Shown: positions 15,528-24,710 of the stretch, piece after piece
Numbering within the stretch: the first letter of the stretch is position 1
Layout of the letters: each line of letters opens with the position of its first letter
Assembly (NCBI RefSeq): GCF_008370045.1
Contig: NZ_VOBN01000008.1
Span: 1 to 64,000, forward strand
DNA: 64,000 nt
Direction: 5' to 3'
Source of the DNA: Pseudomonas sp. ANT_J12
GTDB lineage: Bacteria; Pseudomonadota; Gammaproteobacteria; Pseudomonadales; Pseudomonadaceae
Program-made: the position numbers and the translations under genes
The notes under the pieces: generated by a model
The model's database searches: none
What the model saw: the letters and a program-made list of their open reading frames with translations, nothing else
Told to the model about the DNA's origin: nothing

Positions 15528-16904
15528 ATGCCAACTAATTCCCGCCCCGCCGTTCTCGAACTGATTGGCAACACGCCGCTGGTGCGCGTCAGCCGCTTCG
15601 ATACCGGCCCATGTACGCTGTTTCTCAAACTCGAATCGCAGAACCCCGGCGGTTCGATCAAGGACCGTATCGGCCTGGCGATGATCGACGCCGCCGAACG
15701 CGATGGACGCCTGAAACCCGGTGGCACTATCGTTGAAGCCACCGCTGGCAATACCGGCCTGGGCCTGGCGCTGGTCGGGCGTGCCAAAGGCTATCGGGTG
15801 GTGCTGGTGGTGCCGGACAAAATGTCCACGGAGAAGGTCTTGCACTTGAAGGCCATGGGCGCCGAAGTGCACATCACCCGCTCCGATGTCGGCAAGGGCC
15901 ATCCCGAGTATTACCAGGACGTGGCCGCGCGGTTGGCCAAGGAAATTCCCGACGCGTTTTTCGCCGATCAATTCAACAATCCGGCCAACCCGCTGGCCCA
16001 TGAGTGCAGCACCGCGCCGGAGATCTGGGCGCAGACCCAGCATGATCTGGATGCGATTGTGGTCGGCGTGGGTTCCGCCGGCACGCTGACCGGGCTGACC
16101 CGATTCTTCAAGCGCGTACAGCCGGACCTGGAAATGGTCCTGGCCGATCCGGTCGGTTCGGTCATGGCCGAATACAGCCGCAGCGGCATTCTCGGCAAGC
16201 CTGGTTCGTGGGCGGTGGAAGGCATTGGCGAAGACTTTATTCCGTCGATTACCGACCTCTCCAGCGTGCGCCACGCCTACTCGATCAGTGACGAAGAAAG
16301 CTTCGACCACGCCCGCCAACTGCTGCGCGCCGAAGGGATTCTCGGCGGCTCGTCCACCGGCACCTTGCTGGCCGCGGCCCTGCGTTATTGCCGCGAACAA
16401 ACCGAGCCGAAACGCGTGGTCACCTTCGTCTGCGACACCGGCACCCGCTACCTGTCGAAGGTCTACAACGACCAATGGATGAACGACCAGGGCTTGCTGC
16501 AATACAAACGCTACGGCGACCTGCGCGACCTGATCTCCCGGCGTTTCGAGGATGGCCGGGTCATCAGCGTTGGCCCGGACGACACCCTGCTCACTGCGTT
16601 CCAGCGCATGCGCCTGGCGGATGTGTCGCAACTGCCGGTGCTGGTGGATGGCAAGCAGTTGGTCGGCGTGATCGACGAGTCCGATATTCTGCTCGGCATG
16701 CAGGAAGACGCTTCGCACTTTCGCTTGACCGTGGCCAGCGCGATGACCGACAAGGTACAAACCCTGTCGCCCGGCGCCAGCCTGCCTGAACTGCAAGCCG
16801 AGCTCGATCGCGGACTGGTGGCGATCATCGCCGACGCCTCGGGCTTTCACGGCCTGATTACCCGCGTCGACCTTCTCAATCATTTACGGAGATCCCTTAC
16901 ATGA
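15528..16904 (+). CDS. cystathionine beta-synthase (PLP domain plus CBS pair)
   Basis: A 458-residue PLP enzyme. The fold-type II domain has NPGGSIKDRIG (PLP Lys45) and the TAGNTG phosphate loop (72-76). A C-terminal pair of CBS domains occupies residues about 335-455. This two-part architecture is typical of bacterial cystathionine beta-synthase, which condenses serine and homocysteine; O-acetylserine sulfhydrylases lack the CBS pair. The start at 15528 follows AGGAGG; earlier in-frame codons lack a site. The stop overlaps the next gene (ATGA), giving a two-gene reverse transsulfuration operon. CBS domains may confer nucleotide or SAM control. Confidence 0.88.
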   Translation: MPTNSRPAVLELIGNTPLVRVSRFDTGPCTLFLKLESQNPGGSIKDRIGLAMIDAAERDGRLKPGGTIVEATAGNTGLGLALVGRAKGYRVVLVVPDKMSTEKVLHLKAMGAEVHITRSDVGKGHPEYYQDVAARLAKEIPDAFFADQFNNPANPLAHECSTAPEIWAQTQHDLDAIVVGVGSAGTLTGLTRFFKRVQPDLEMVLADPVGSVMAEYSRSGILGKPGSWAVEGIGEDFIPSITDLSSVRHAYSISDEESFDHARQLLRAEGILGGSSTGTLLAAALRYCREQTEPKRVVTFVCDTGTRYLSKVYNDQWMNDQGLLQYKRYGDLRDLISRRFEDGRVISVGPDDTLLTAFQRMRLADVSQLPVLVDGKQLVGVIDESDILLGMQEDASHFRLTVASAMTDKVQTLSPGASLPELQAELDRGLVAIIADASGFHGLITRVDLLNHLRRSLT

Positions 16905-18079
16905 GTCAGCACGATGAAACCGGTGCGCCACGTGCCTTCGCCACGCGGGTGATCCACGCCGGCCAGGTCCCGGACCCGTCCACCGGGGCGCTGATGCCGC
17001 CGATCTACGCCAACTCCACCTACTTGCAATCGAGCCCCGGCGTGCACAAGGGCCTCGACTACGGCCGCTCGCATAACCCGACGCGCTTTGCCCTGGAACG
17101 TTGCGTCGCCGACCTTGAGGGCGGCACCCAGGCCTTCGCCTTCGCCTCCGGGCTGGCGGCGATTTCCACCGTGCTCGAACTGCTCGACGCCGGCTCGCAC
17201 ATCGTCTCCGGCAATGACCTGTACGGCGGCACCTTCCGCCTCTTCGACAAAGTGCGCCAACGCAGCGCCGGGCATCGCTTCAGCTACGTCGACCTGACCA
17301 GCCTGGCGAATTTCGAAGCCTCGCTGCAGGACGACACGCGCATGGTCTGGGTCGAGACGCCGAGCAATCCCCTGCTCAGCCTCACCGACCTCAGCGCCAT
17401 CGCCCGCACCTGCCGCGACCGCGGCATCATCTGCGTCGCCGACAACACCTTCGCCAGCCCGTGGATACAACGTCCGCTGGAGCTGGGCTTCGACATCGTC
17501 GTGCACTCGACCACCAAATACCTCAACGGCCACTCCGACGTCATCGGCGGCATCGCCGTCGTCGGGCAAAACCCGGAACTGGCCGAACGCCTGGGCTTCC
17601 TGCAAAACTCCGTCGGCGCGATCTCCGGCCCATTCGACGCCTTCCTCACCCTGCGCGGCGTGAAAACGTTGGCCCTGCGCATGGAACGCCACTGCAGCAA
17701 TGCGCTGGAACTGGCGAAATGGCTGGAAGCCCAGCCGCAAGTGTCACGGGTTTACTATCCGGGGCTGCCGTCACATCCGCAGCACGAACTGGCGCGCCGG
17801 CAAATGCGAGGTTTTGGCGGGATGATTTCGGTTGATTTGAATACCGATCTGGCCGGCGCCACACGCTTCCTTGAGAACGTAAAAATCTTCGCCCTGGCGG
17901 AGAGTTTGGGTGGCGTGGAAAGTTTGATTGAGCATCCGGCGATCATGACCCATGCGAGCATTCCGGCGGCGACGCGTGCGCAGTTAGGGATTGGGGATGG
18001 GTTGGTGCGGTTGTCGGTGGGGGTTGAGGATGTGGAGGATTTGCGGGCGGATTTGGCGCAGGCATTGGCGTTGATCTGA
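16901..18079 (+). CDS. cystathionine gamma-lyase / gamma-synthase family enzyme
   Basis: A 392-residue Cys/Met-metabolism PLP enzyme. It has YGRSHNPTR, the ASGLAAI loop, SGNDLYGGTFRLF, VETPSNPLL, ADNTFASP and the PLP Lys206 in HSTTKYLNGHSD. The SVGVEDVEDLRADL tail is standard. Its start overlaps the stop of the cystathionine beta-synthase gene by 4 bp, so translation is coupled. Paired with that enzyme it most likely acts as gamma-lyase (cystathionine to cysteine). Sequence alone does not separate lyase from synthase. Confidence 0.88.
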   Translation: MSQHDETGAPRAFATRVIHAGQVPDPSTGALMPPIYANSTYLQSSPGVHKGLDYGRSHNPTRFALERCVADLEGGTQAFAFASGLAAISTVLELLDAGSHIVSGNDLYGGTFRLFDKVRQRSAGHRFSYVDLTSLANFEASLQDDTRMVWVETPSNPLLSLTDLSAIARTCRDRGIICVADNTFASPWIQRPLELGFDIVVHSTTKYLNGHSDVIGGIAVVGQNPELAERLGFLQNSVGAISGPFDAFLTLRGVKTLALRMERHCSNALELAKWLEAQPQVSRVYYPGLPSHPQHELARRQMRGFGGMISVDLNTDLAGATRFLENVKIFALAESLGGVESLIEHPAIMTHASIPAATRAQLGIGDGLVRLSVGVEDVEDLRADLAQALALI

Positions 18080-18087
18080 TTGAAACC

Positions 18088-18550
18088 GTAGGAGCGAGGC
18101 TTGCCCGCGAAGGCGGTGTGTCTATAACGGTGATTCCGACTGACACGCCGCTTTCGCGAGCAAGCTTTGCTCCTACAGGGATTGATGTTGCCCGCCAACT
18201 CTGTGAACGACGCAAACAAATGTAGGAGCGAGGCTTGCCCGCGAAGGCGGTGTCTCAGCGACGAGGATATCGACTGACGCGCCGCTTTCGCGAGCAAGCT
18301 TTGCTCCTACAGGGATTGGTGTTGGCTGCCAATTTTGTGAACGACGCAAACAATGTAGGAGCGAGGCTTGCCCGCGAAGGCGGTGTGTCAATGATGAGGA
18401 TGTCGACTGACACGCCGCTTTCGCGAGCAAGCTTCGCTCCTACAGGGATTGATGTTGCCCGCCCATTTTGCGAACGACGCAAACAATGTAGGAGCAAGGC
18501 TTGCCCGCGAAGGCGGTGTGTCAATGGCGAGGATGTCGACAGACCGGTTA
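18088..18550. repeat. tandem REPIN array, three full units plus one half unit
   Basis: Units start at 18088, 18222, 18355 and 18488 (period 133-134 bp). Each full unit has a left arm GTAGGAGCGAGGCTTGCCCG, a variable middle and a right arm of CGAGCAAGCTTTGCTCCTAC type. Units are separated by a nearly constant spacer (ATTGATGTTGCCCGCC and similar). The fourth unit keeps only the left arm. Confidence 0.9.
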
Positions 18551-18584
18551 CCATGCGTTCCGAAATGGATTTTAAGAAAAGGGA

Positions 18585-19187
18585 GTGGCAGGAGTGAGTG
18601 TGGTAATTCCGGCGAATATTATTCAGGCGATTTATGTTCATCCTCACGAGGCGTATATCAAGCCGTTCGGTAAGGCCTGGAGGTTTATGGAAGCGAGTAC
18701 AAAATGGATGTACGCCATTATTGTGTTCGGTGTCGTGTTTGCGAATGTGTTTGGAAGGCCTTCATTTTCCGATCCTGTTGCTTATTTGATACTCGGTGTG
18801 GTGGCGATTGTCGTGTTTGTGATCGTGACCATCAAACTGGTAGAAAAGTCGGAGAGCAAGGCTAAGGTCGATAATGAAAGTCCTGCCGAGGCCGGTTTTC
18901 ACGTGGGCTTTGATTCGTCGGGCGTCACTGTCGAAAAGCAGATGAGTTCAGAGCATTTTTCTGGCGTGATACCTCGATCGGACATCAAAAAAATTTCCGG
19001 TTATGTTCAGGGCGGATGGCTAGGCGCGCGGGATCGCGGCGTTGTCATTGAGAGAAATGACGGCGCACAGTTTCGCTTTGTTTTGTCTATTCAGAAGTCT
19101 CGGTTGAATGATTTTCTCAGTGAGTTTGAATTGTCGCTGAAGCAGCTGAATTACCCTGTGGAGCCTCTGAGAAAGTTTCAGGTGTGA
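18585..19187 (+). CDS. membrane protein with cytoplasmic PH-like tail (YcxB-like)
   Basis: About 200 residues. Two adjacent membrane helices (MYAIIVFGVVFANVF and AYLILGVVAIVVFVIVTI) are followed by a C-terminal cytoplasmic domain with HVGFDSSGVTVEK, a DIKKISGYVQGGWLG strand and RFVLSIQKSRLNDFLSEFE. This resembles YcxB-type small membrane proteins. GTG starts at 18585 and 18594 are both possible; an AAAAGGGAG stretch precedes them. Codon use is more AT-rich than in neighbours. The gene is enclosed by two REPIN clusters that share a 116-bp duplicated block. Confidence 0.6.
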   Translation: MAGVSVVIPANIIQAIYVHPHEAYIKPFGKAWRFMEASTKWMYAIIVFGVVFANVFGRPSFSDPVAYLILGVVAIVVFVIVTIKLVEKSESKAKVDNESPAEAGFHVGFDSSGVTVEKQMSSEHFSGVIPRSDIKKISGYVQGGWLGARDRGVVIERNDGAQFRFVLSIQKSRLNDFLSEFELSLKQLNYPVEPLRKFQV

Positions 19188-19283
19188 CTGGAGGATGTTT
19201 TATTCACGATGGTAGTGCGCGAGGCGAGTAGCCGGATAGAACCGCCGCCGGACATGTTGAGCAGCTGACTTTTCGTAAAACAA

Positions 19284-19342
19284 GATAAGGGGGACAGATT
19301 TATTTTCGAAGAAAAACAAGAAAATAGATCTTTCCCCTATTC
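19284..19342. repeat. GGGACAGATTTATTT palindromic element, copy 1
   Basis: A left arm AAGGGGGACAGATTTATTTTC and a right arm GAAAATAGATCTTTCCCCT are imperfect inverted copies. Related copies are at 22958-23032 and 24661-24710. It may also act as a terminator for the gene ending at 19187. Confidence 0.7.
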
Positions 19343-19345
19343 ACA

Positions 19346-19590
19346 GTGAACGACGCAAACAAATGTAGGAGCGAGGCTTGCCCGCGAAGGCGGTGTCTCA
19401 GCGACGAGGATATCGACTGACGCGCCGCTTTCGCGAGCAAGCATTGCTCCTACAGGGATTGATGTTGCCCGCCAACTCTGTGAACGACGCAAAACAAATG
19501 TAGGAGCAAGGCTTGCCCGCGAAGGCGATCGGTCAATGACGAGGATGTCGACTGGCACGCCGCCATCGCGCAGGCGAACCTTCCAAACCC
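19346..19590. repeat. second REPIN cluster, partly duplicated from 18203-18318
   Basis: Units start at 19365 and 19500. The block 19346-19461 matches 18203-18318 at 115 of 116 positions by eye, including the normally variable middle. The second unit has lost its right arm near the ABC transporter gene. Confidence 0.85.
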
Positions 19591-19645
19591 TCAACGCCGC
19601 CGTTCAATGGCAAACTCCCCCCAACTGATCGTTTTGGAGACCGCC

Positions 19646-21505
19646 ATGCTTCGTGTGTTTGAACGAAGGCTCGACCCCTTCCCCCCCGACGAGGTCCCCC
19701 CGCCGCCCGACGGCCTGGCCCGATTTCTGTGGGCCTGCACCCGCGGCGCTCGCGGTTACATCCTGGCGCTGGCGCTGCTCAGTGCCGGTGTGTCGATTTA
19801 CGAAGCCTGGCTGTTTTCCTTCCTTGGGCAGATCGTGGACCTGCTCTCGACCTGGCAGGCCGGCGGTGAAGCGGCGGCGCAGGAAAGTTCCGTGTTGTGG
19901 GGCATGGGCATTGTCATGGTGACCAGCGTCGGGCTGGTGGCGTTGCGCACGATGGTGCAGCACCAGGTCTTGGCGATCAATTTGCCGTTGCGCCTGCGCT
20001 GGGACTTCCATCGCCTGATGCTGCGCCAAAGCCTGTCGTTTTTTTCCGATGAGTTTTCCGGGCGCGTCACCACCAAGGTGATGCAGACGGCGCTGGCCGT
20101 GCGCGACGTGCTGTTCACGCTGATCGAAATCCTCCCGGGGATTGGCGTTTACTTCATCGCGATCATCGCGCTGGCCGGCGGCTTCGCGCTGAAGCTGATC
20201 CTGCCCTTCGTGGCCTGGTTCGTGCTGTTCGGGTTGGCCATGTGGTACTTCGTGCCCCGCCTGGGCAAAGTCGGACAGGAACAGGCCAACGCACGCTCGA
20301 TGATGACCGGGCGTATCTCGGACGCCTACACCAACATCACAACGGTGAAGCTGTTCTCCCACTCCAATCGCGAAGCGCATTTCGCGCGTGCCGCGATGGA
20401 AGACTTCAAGCAAACCGGGTTCCGGCAGATGCGCCTGGTCAGCCAGTTCGAGATCGTCAACCAGGCCTTGGTGGTGGCGCTGATCATGGCCGCCGGCGGT
20501 TATGCCCTGTGGCTGTGGCACCAGGGTGCGGTCGGCGCCGGCGCCGTGGCGGCAATCATTGCAATGGCATTGCGGATCAATGGCATGTCGAACTGGATCA
20601 TGTGGCAAATGACCTCGCTGTTCGAAAGCATCGGTACCGCCCAGGATGGCATGGCGACGCTGACCCTCGGCACCCAAGTGCAGGACGCGCCGGATGCGGG
20701 CGTGCTGCAGACCACCGGCGGCGCGGTCACCTTCAACAATGTGAGTTTCAACTACAACGGCGAACGCCAAGTGCTCAATGGCCTGAACCTCAGCATCCGC
20801 CCGGGCGAAAAAATCGGCCTGGTGGGCCGTTCCGGCGCGGGTAAATCCACGCTGATCAACCTGCTGCTGCGCTTCTACGACGTCAACAGCGGGGAGATTT
20901 GCATCGACGGCCAGAACATCGCCAAAGTGACGCAAGACAGCCTGCGCGCCTCTATCGGCATGGTCACGCAGGACACCTCCCTGCTCCACCGTTCCATCCG
21001 CGACAACATCGCCTACGGCCGTCCCGACGCGACCGACGCGCAAATCCGCCGCGCCGCCGCCAACGCCCAGGCCGATGAATTCATCAGCCAACTCAGCGAC
21101 CGGCAAGGTCATAGCGGCTACGACACCCTGGTGGGTGAACGCGGCATCAAACTGTCAGGCGGCCAGCGCCAGCGCGTCGCGATCGCCCGAGTCATGCTCA
21201 AAAACGCCCCGATCCTGCTGCTCGACGAAGCCACCAGCGCGCTGGACTCGGAAGTCGAAGTCGCCATCCAGGAAAGCCTCGATGAAATGATGCAAGGCAA
21301 AACCGTCATCGCCATCGCCCATCGACTGTCCACAATTGCGGCCATGGACCGGCTCATCGTCATGGATGACGGACGCATTATCGAACAGGGTACGCACAGT
21401 GAATTGCTGGCGAAGAATGGGGTGTATGCGCGGCTTTGGCAGCATCAGAGTGGGGGTTTTCTGGGGGAGGATAAGGGTGTGGTTGAGGTGTTGGATCAGG
21501 TTTGA
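19646..21505 (+). CDS. ABC transporter, fused membrane and ATPase domains
   Basis: About 619 residues: an exporter-type transmembrane domain (six helices, residues about 30-330) fused to an ATPase domain. The ATPase shows Walker A GRSGAGKST, Q-loop MVTQD, signature LSGGQRQRVAIARV, Walker B ILLLDEATSALD and H-loop AIAHRLST. This is the MsbA/ABCB-type half-transporter that acts as a homodimer; the substrate cannot be read from sequence. The start at 19646 (MLRVFERRLDPFPPDE) follows TGGAGACC; a frame from 19607 is also open but overlaps repeat DNA. Confidence 0.88.
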   Translation: MLRVFERRLDPFPPDEVPPPPDGLARFLWACTRGARGYILALALLSAGVSIYEAWLFSFLGQIVDLLSTWQAGGEAAAQESSVLWGMGIVMVTSVGLVALRTMVQHQVLAINLPLRLRWDFHRLMLRQSLSFFSDEFSGRVTTKVMQTALAVRDVLFTLIEILPGIGVYFIAIIALAGGFALKLILPFVAWFVLFGLAMWYFVPRLGKVGQEQANARSMMTGRISDAYTNITTVKLFSHSNREAHFARAAMEDFKQTGFRQMRLVSQFEIVNQALVVALIMAAGGYALWLWHQGAVGAGAVAAIIAMALRINGMSNWIMWQMTSLFESIGTAQDGMATLTLGTQVQDAPDAGVLQTTGGAVTFNNVSFNYNGERQVLNGLNLSIRPGEKIGLVGRSGAGKSTLINLLLRFYDVNSGEICIDGQNIAKVTQDSLRASIGMVTQDTSLLHRSIRDNIAYGRPDATDAQIRRAAANAQADEFISQLSDRQGHSGYDTLVGERGIKLSGGQRQRVAIARVMLKNAPILLLDEATSALDSEVEVAIQESLDEMMQGKTVIAIAHRLSTIAAMDRLIVMDDGRIIEQGTHSELLAKNGVYARLWQHQSGGFLGEDKGVVEVLDQV

Positions 21506-21669
21506 GGGGGACGTTCGGGCAGCGATGGGCGTCATGATCGGCGCTGCTTGGTGAGGGGTGCTTTCGGCCAGAAGCAGACACTCAAAAAGCGTCCTGAACG
21601 ATCAGGCTCTCATGTCATGAAATCATCCAGCTGTCGTACCATCGGCACATCGACAGAACGGAGGTTGAT

Positions 21670-22743
21670 ATGGGAAATGGTCAGGGCAAACGAGTGGTTG
21701 TCATTGGTGCAGGCATCGTGGGCGCGTCATTGGCGTATCACTTGGCAGGTAAAGGCGCGAATGTCATCTTGGTCGAGGCTCAAGGAATAGCTTCGGGAGT
21801 GACTGGCAGTTCATTCGCCTGGATCAATACCTCACACCCCGAACCCGACCCAATTGCGCAACTGCGCGGTTCTGCAATCAAGGAGTACCGCCGACTCGAA
21901 ACGCAGCTGCCTGGTCTGAAGATACGATGGACAGGAGCCTTGTCTTACAGCGTGATGGCAAGTGGAGAGCTGCAGATCTCAGGTAGCCAAGCTTCGGCAA
22001 ACCTGGTGTCTCGATCGCAGATTCTCGACCTTGAACCAAATCTCAAGAATCCTCCTCAGTCTGCTGTGTATGTGGCTGAAGAAGGGGCGCTGGACGCAGT
22101 GGCAGCTACGCATGTGTTGATCGCAGGTGCCCAGGCACATGGGGCGAAGATTCTCACTCAGACGCGGGTGCTCGGCTTTGTAACCCAGCGTGCAAAGGTG
22201 ACCGGAGTCGAAACAACAATAGGCATCATCGATGCCGATATTGTCGTATTGGCGGCCGGGACAGGCATTACGAAACTGGCAGACATGCTTGAAGTGTCCC
22301 TGCCAATAGAGGCCTCGCCTGCCATTTTCATCCGTTACAAGTCACAACCCAACCTCGTGCACACCCTCATCTCCAGCCCTGAAATGGAAGTGAGGCAAAG
22401 TCCGGAGGGTGCGTTGCTGGCGGCAGAAGATTACGTGGACGACTCCATGGAAAATCAGCCGGCAGCGATAGCGCTTCGAACTGCCAAGACCATCCAGAAC
22501 GAACTCCGTGGTGTTGTTTCTATAAATCCGGAATGGGCTTGTGTCGGACTTAGGCCCATGCCTGCCGATGGCATCCCCGTTATCGGTTATCTACCAAAAG
22601 TGGGCGGCGTCTATGTTTGTGCAATGCACCCTGGAGTGACTTTGGCGGCGGTAGTGGGACGCCTTGCCAGCGAGGAGATCATCGATGACAAGGCGTCCAG
22701 TGCCCTTTGCCCCTGCCGGCCCGATCGATTCTTCCAAGCGTAG
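21670..22743 (+). CDS. FAD-dependent amine/D-amino-acid oxidoreductase (DAO family)
   Basis: A 357-residue flavoprotein with the N-terminal dinucleotide-binding fold VVVIGAGIVGASLAYHLAGKG and the E of LVEAQ that binds ribose. The C-terminal signature is RPMPADGIPVIGYLP with the HPGVTLAAVVG ending. It belongs to the DAO/glycine-oxidase-like group. A good site GGAGG precedes the ATG. It appears monocistronic, so the substrate is open. Codon use is less biased than in adjacent genes, which may indicate transfer. Confidence 0.82.
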   Translation: MGNGQGKRVVVIGAGIVGASLAYHLAGKGANVILVEAQGIASGVTGSSFAWINTSHPEPDPIAQLRGSAIKEYRRLETQLPGLKIRWTGALSYSVMASGELQISGSQASANLVSRSQILDLEPNLKNPPQSAVYVAEEGALDAVAATHVLIAGAQAHGAKILTQTRVLGFVTQRAKVTGVETTIGIIDADIVVLAAGTGITKLADMLEVSLPIEASPAIFIRYKSQPNLVHTLISSPEMEVRQSPEGALLAAEDYVDDSMENQPAAIALRTAKTIQNELRGVVSINPEWACVGLRPMPADGIPVIGYLPKVGGVYVCAMHPGVTLAAVVGRLASEEIIDDKASSALCPCRPDRFFQA

Positions 22744-23125
22744 GGATCCTCTTGGGAGGCGGCAATCGGCCAATCAGCGTCCAATTCGACTCTGGCACTT
22801 CCCGTCAGTAAATCTGACTGGGCCGTATTTAGCACGACAGAGACAAATATTCAGGAAAGGAAAACTCGATCAATACACAGACTCAGCCCCCTGAACACTA
22901 TTTATAAAATGAATGACGACTCAACTTACCCAACAGTCGTCACGAAAGTAAGATTAGGGAAAAAGGGACAGACTTATTTACATGCCCCCCTTTTTCCTGG
23001 GTAGAACGGAAAAATAAATCCGTCCCTTTTTCTCGGTGTATAGCATTCAGAACAGGCGAAAAGACGGATGTTGAACGTCCGCTTCTGCCAAAAGTAGCCT
23101 GTCGTGAACGGCTGCTACATTGTTT
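22744..23125. other. intergenic region without a gene
   Basis: No supported frame. It holds copy 2 of the GGGACAG palindrome (22958-23032) between the convergent oxidoreductase and VOC genes. Confidence 0.5.
22958..23032. repeat. GGGACAGATTTATTT palindromic element, copy 2
   Basis: A left arm AAAAAGGGACAGACTTATTT and a right arm AAATAAATCCGTCCCTTTTT flank a 31-nt loop. Arms are better conserved than loops among the three copies. Confidence 0.75.
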
Positions 23126-23581
23126 TTAGATAAAGGCAGTCTCGATAAACGCTTCCAGAGCCTTTTCTTCAAGTATCTCGATAGAAAAGTGCCCGAAGCG
23201 CTTTGGTAACCAGATGACGCGTGCGCCGGACGGGGATTGCAGATTCGCACGAGCCAATGGTTCTCCATTTTCGTCTTGAGGCTGAACACCGACGTCTATC
23301 AATTCGTCATAGGCTTTTTCGATATCCGTTGTTGAGTAGCAGTGGCGGTAAATCATCCCTTCACCCGAAGAATCTAAAAGTTCTTTCAGATTCCCCGCCA
23401 ACGGTTGCACCAGCATGAAACGCTCTTGACCGATCATTGCAATCGCGTAGTGGACGTGCAAACCACCCCGCTCCCAGACAAGCGTTTTGGAGATCCTGGC
23501 GTTTAGTATGTGTGCGTAGTAAGCACAGGCTTCCTCAAGATTCTTGACCAGTACATCTACGTGACTGAACTTCAGATCCAT
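23126..23581 (-). CDS. VOC-superfamily (glyoxalase/dioxygenase fold) protein
   Basis: A 151-residue protein with two beta-alpha-beta-beta-beta repeats. It opens with FSHVDVLVKNLEEACAYYAH (metal-ligand His in the first strand) and has GEGMIYRHCYSTTDIEKAYDEL at the start of the second half, then GARVIWLPKR and FGHFSIEILEE. The E at the end is a likely metal ligand. The family ranges from glyoxalases to resistance proteins; no substrate can be inferred. RBS CAGGAGC precedes the start. Confidence 0.8.
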   Translation of the reverse strand: MDLKFSHVDVLVKNLEEACAYYAHILNARISKTLVWERGGLHVHYAIAMIGQERFMLVQPLAGNLKELLDSSGEGMIYRHCYSTTDIEKAYDELIDVGVQPQDENGEPLARANLQSPSGARVIWLPKRFGHFSIEILEEKALEAFIETAFI

Positions 23582-23823
23582 TGCATTGCTCCTGTCGAAA
23601 CGGCACCTATCGTAAACACAACTCGGCGTATTAGGTTGTCAATGAGTGACTGCTCCTTGCCGATAGCTGCCAGTAACCAACAAACCCCACCCATCGCTTG
23701 AAAGCGTCCCTCCCCGCCCGTCTTCTACACTGACCAAGCCCGCTCGTACCCCGTCGTTCGCGACCACGAGCGCGCTACCTTTTGCACGCCCCACACCCAC
23801 CAGATCACAAGGGGACACATGCC

Positions 23824-24654
23824 ATGAACACCATCACGACCAAAGACGGAACGCGGATTTTCTACAAGGATTGGGGTCCGAAGGACGCGACGCCGATCGT
23901 GTTTCACCACGGCTGGCCATTGAGCGCGGATGACTGGGACAACCAGATGATGTTTTTCCTGCTCAAAGGCTACCGGGTGATCGCCCACGACCGTCGCGGA
24001 CACGGGCGCTCGACGCAGACGTGGGAAGGCAATGAAATGGACACCTACGCTGCCGACGTCATCGAGTTGACCGATGCCCTCGACCTCAAGGGCGCGATTC
24101 ATGTCGGCCATTCCACCGGTGGCGGTGAAGTTGCACGCTACACCGCGCGCGCCAAGCCTGGACGCGTGGCCAAGGCTGTATTGATCAGCGCGGTGCCGCC
24201 GATCATGGTCAAGTCGGAGAAGAACCCCGGCGGGTTGCCGCTGGAAGTGTTCGACGGGTTCCGCTCGGCCCTGGTCGCCAGCCGTGCGCAGTTTTACGTG
24301 GACGTGCCGGCGGGGCCGTTTTATGGCTTCAATCGGCCCGGGGCCAAGTCCTCGCAAGGCGTGATCGACAACTGGTGGCGCCAAGGCATGATGGGCGGCG
24401 CCAAAGCGCATTACGACTGCATCAAGGCGTTTTCCGAGACTGACTTCACCGAAGATTTGAAGGCGATTGAAGTGCCGACGCTGGTCATGCATGGCGAGGA
24501 TGATCAGATTGTGCCCTTTGCCGACTCGGCGCCGCTGTCGGCCAAACTGTTGAAGCATGCAACGCTCAAAACCTACCCGGGCTTCCCGCATGGTATGCCG
24601 ACGACTAATGCGGATCAGATCAATGCGGATTTGTTGGCGTTTATTCGCGATTGA
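23824..24654 (+). CDS. alpha/beta hydrolase, non-haem haloperoxidase type
   Basis: A 276-residue alpha/beta hydrolase. Catalytic Ser97 lies in GHSTGGG, Asp227 in HGEDDQIVP and His256 in FPHGM, the triad layout of cofactor-free haloperoxidases/esterases. NTITTKDGTRIFYKDWG, DRRGHGRS and VPAGPFYGFNRPGA are typical. In vivo these enzymes are likely esterases or perhydrolases; halogenation is a side reaction of peracid formation. AAGGGGA precedes ATG 23824; an upstream ATG at 23782 lacks a site. A palindromic repeat follows the stop. Confidence 0.9.
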   Translation: MNTITTKDGTRIFYKDWGPKDATPIVFHHGWPLSADDWDNQMMFFLLKGYRVIAHDRRGHGRSTQTWEGNEMDTYAADVIELTDALDLKGAIHVGHSTGGGEVARYTARAKPGRVAKAVLISAVPPIMVKSEKNPGGLPLEVFDGFRSALVASRAQFYVDVPAGPFYGFNRPGAKSSQGVIDNWWRQGMMGGAKAHYDCIKAFSETDFTEDLKAIEVPTLVMHGEDDQIVPFADSAPLSAKLLKHATLKTYPGFPHGMPTTNADQINADLLAFIRD

Positions 24655-24660
24655 AAGTGA

Positions 24661-24710
24661 GATAAGGGAACAGATTTATTTCCGAAAAAAAATAGATCTG
24701 TCCCTTTATT
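24661..24710. repeat. GGGACAGATTTATTT palindromic element, copy 3
   Basis: GATAAGGGAACAGATTTATT at 24661 pairs with AATAGATCTGTCCCTTTATT (24691-24710). It separates two convergent genes and would work as a bidirectional terminator. Confidence 0.75.

Noticed and set aside
15381..16883. 500-codon minus-strand frame
   Set aside because: Antisense to the cystathionine beta-synthase gene, which has a ribosome site and full motifs.
18088..18550. Regular direct repeats of about 133 bp that could suggest a CRISPR array
   Set aside because: Each unit is a pair of inverted REP arms with related loops. Repeat and spacer lengths do not fit CRISPR and no cas gene is present.
19604..21112. 502-codon minus-strand frame
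   Set aside because: Antisense to the ABC transporter gene, which has all ATPase motifs.
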